A DNA stretch of 64,000 nucleotides from Tannerella forsythia (GTDB lineage: Bacteria; Bacteroidota; Bacteroidia; Bacteroidales; Tannerellaceae): positions 124,001 through 188,000 of the forward strand of contig NZ_JUET01000058.1 in NCBI RefSeq assembly GCF_001006485.1, read 5' to 3'. The position numbers and the translations under genes were made by a program. Positions 63,764 to 64,000 of the stretch are shown piece by piece. Numbering within the stretch: position 1 is the stretch's first letter; every line of letters begins with the position of its first letter. The notes beneath the pieces were generated by a model. The model ran no database searches. It saw only the letters and a list, made by a program, of their open reading frames with translations, and was not told the DNA's origin.

Positions 63764-64000
63764 ATGACAGAACCAACCAAAGTAACGACACTGGATCATG
63801 TGGTGATCCGTTTTTCGGGAGATAGCGGTGACGGTATGCAACTTACCGGTACGATCTTCTCCAATCTGTCGGCCATCTTCGGGAACGATATCTCCACGTT
63901 CCCCGACTATCCGGCCGAAGTGCGTGCGCCGCAAGGCTCACTGAGCGGTATTTCCGGCTTTCAGGTACATCTGGGAACAAAGAAAGTGTACACTCCCGGT
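63764..64000 (+). CDS. korA: 2-oxoacid:ferredoxin oxidoreductase alpha subunit (5' end)
   Basis: The first 79 codons of a gene running off the window. [20 protein letters not shown] followed by SGDGMQLTG and [20 protein letters not shown] matches the gamma-like N-terminal domain of KorA-type subunits, which supply succinyl-CoA synthesis in anaerobes. The beta subunit would be expected just downstream. Confidence 0.85.
   Translation, partial: MTEPTKVTTLDHVVIRFSGDSGDGMQLTGTIFSNLSAIFGNDISTFPDYPAEVRAPQGSLSGISGFQVHLGTKKVYTPG

Overview
The window is a Bacteroidales (Bacteroidetes) chromosome segment. The evidence is the phylum's -7 promoter element TAnnTTTG in front of many genes, start codons preceded by A-rich rather than Shine-Dalgarno sequence, two SusC/SusD (RagA/RagB) pairs with a FecR-type anti-sigma factor, an M16 peptidase, a ribosomal protein S16 with a long Ala/Lys/Glu tail, and double-glycine leader proteins of a type common in gut and oral Bacteroidales. 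A Tannerella-like organism would fit, including the subtilase with a beta-rich C-terminal tail, but species cannot be fixed from sequence alone.

Region 1 (1-9590) is a visibly AT-rich accessory island ending about 30 bp beyond the 3' end of a tRNA-Glu gene. On the minus strand it carries a putative peptide natural-product operon: LanC-like protein, family-2 glycosyltransferase, double-glycine-leader protein B, secreted erythromycin-esterase-like protein B, leader protein A, esterase-like protein A. The two leader proteins share a perfectly identical 110-bp start, including the leader codons, but have different C-terminal cargo. Each is followed by an RNA hairpin and then an esterase. The rest of the island is debris: a frameshifted unknown gene, an IS-transposase N-terminus, a long inverted-repeat structure, a frameshifted small membrane protein, an IS630-family transposase with two in-frame TGA codons, and the 3' end of a third esterase that shares about 354 bp with esterase B. 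A 22-bp direct repeat (21/22) lies at 1-22 and 7629-7650.

Region 2 (9591-22930) starts with tRNA-Glu(CTC), rpsT and tRNA-Glu(TTC). It continues with a FecR anti-sigma factor that has no visible sigma-factor partner, two consecutive SusC/SusD pairs whose SusC proteins share a near-identical N-terminal signalling (STN) domain, and a secreted TlpA-like thioredoxin.

Region 3 (23254-51921) is mostly housekeeping: a Fur-family regulator, dnaE-trxA, mgsA, rpsP, a periplasmic thioredoxin, a THUMP-like-domain methyltransferase, recJ-recQ, fmt, htpG, clpC, a CBS-domain membrane protein, sdaA, pheS, an endonuclease III and an M16 peptidase. A repeat-rich intergenic stretch sits at 39400-39740.

Region 4 (52123-64000) holds a small glycan island (truncated GT2, STELLO/DUF288-like protein, CgeB-like glycosyltransferase), a ROK regulator, and a four-gene sulfur/thiol-redox operon (CoA-disulfide reductase-rhodanese-TusA-DsrE fusion, DUF6132 protein, lipoprotein thioredoxin, MarR regulator). 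The MarR candidate operators bracket the operon promoter. A translationally coupled lipoprotein/subtilase pair, aroK and the 5' end of a 2-oxoacid:ferredoxin oxidoreductase alpha gene complete the window. No CRISPR array, rRNA, prophage or classical riboswitch was seen.
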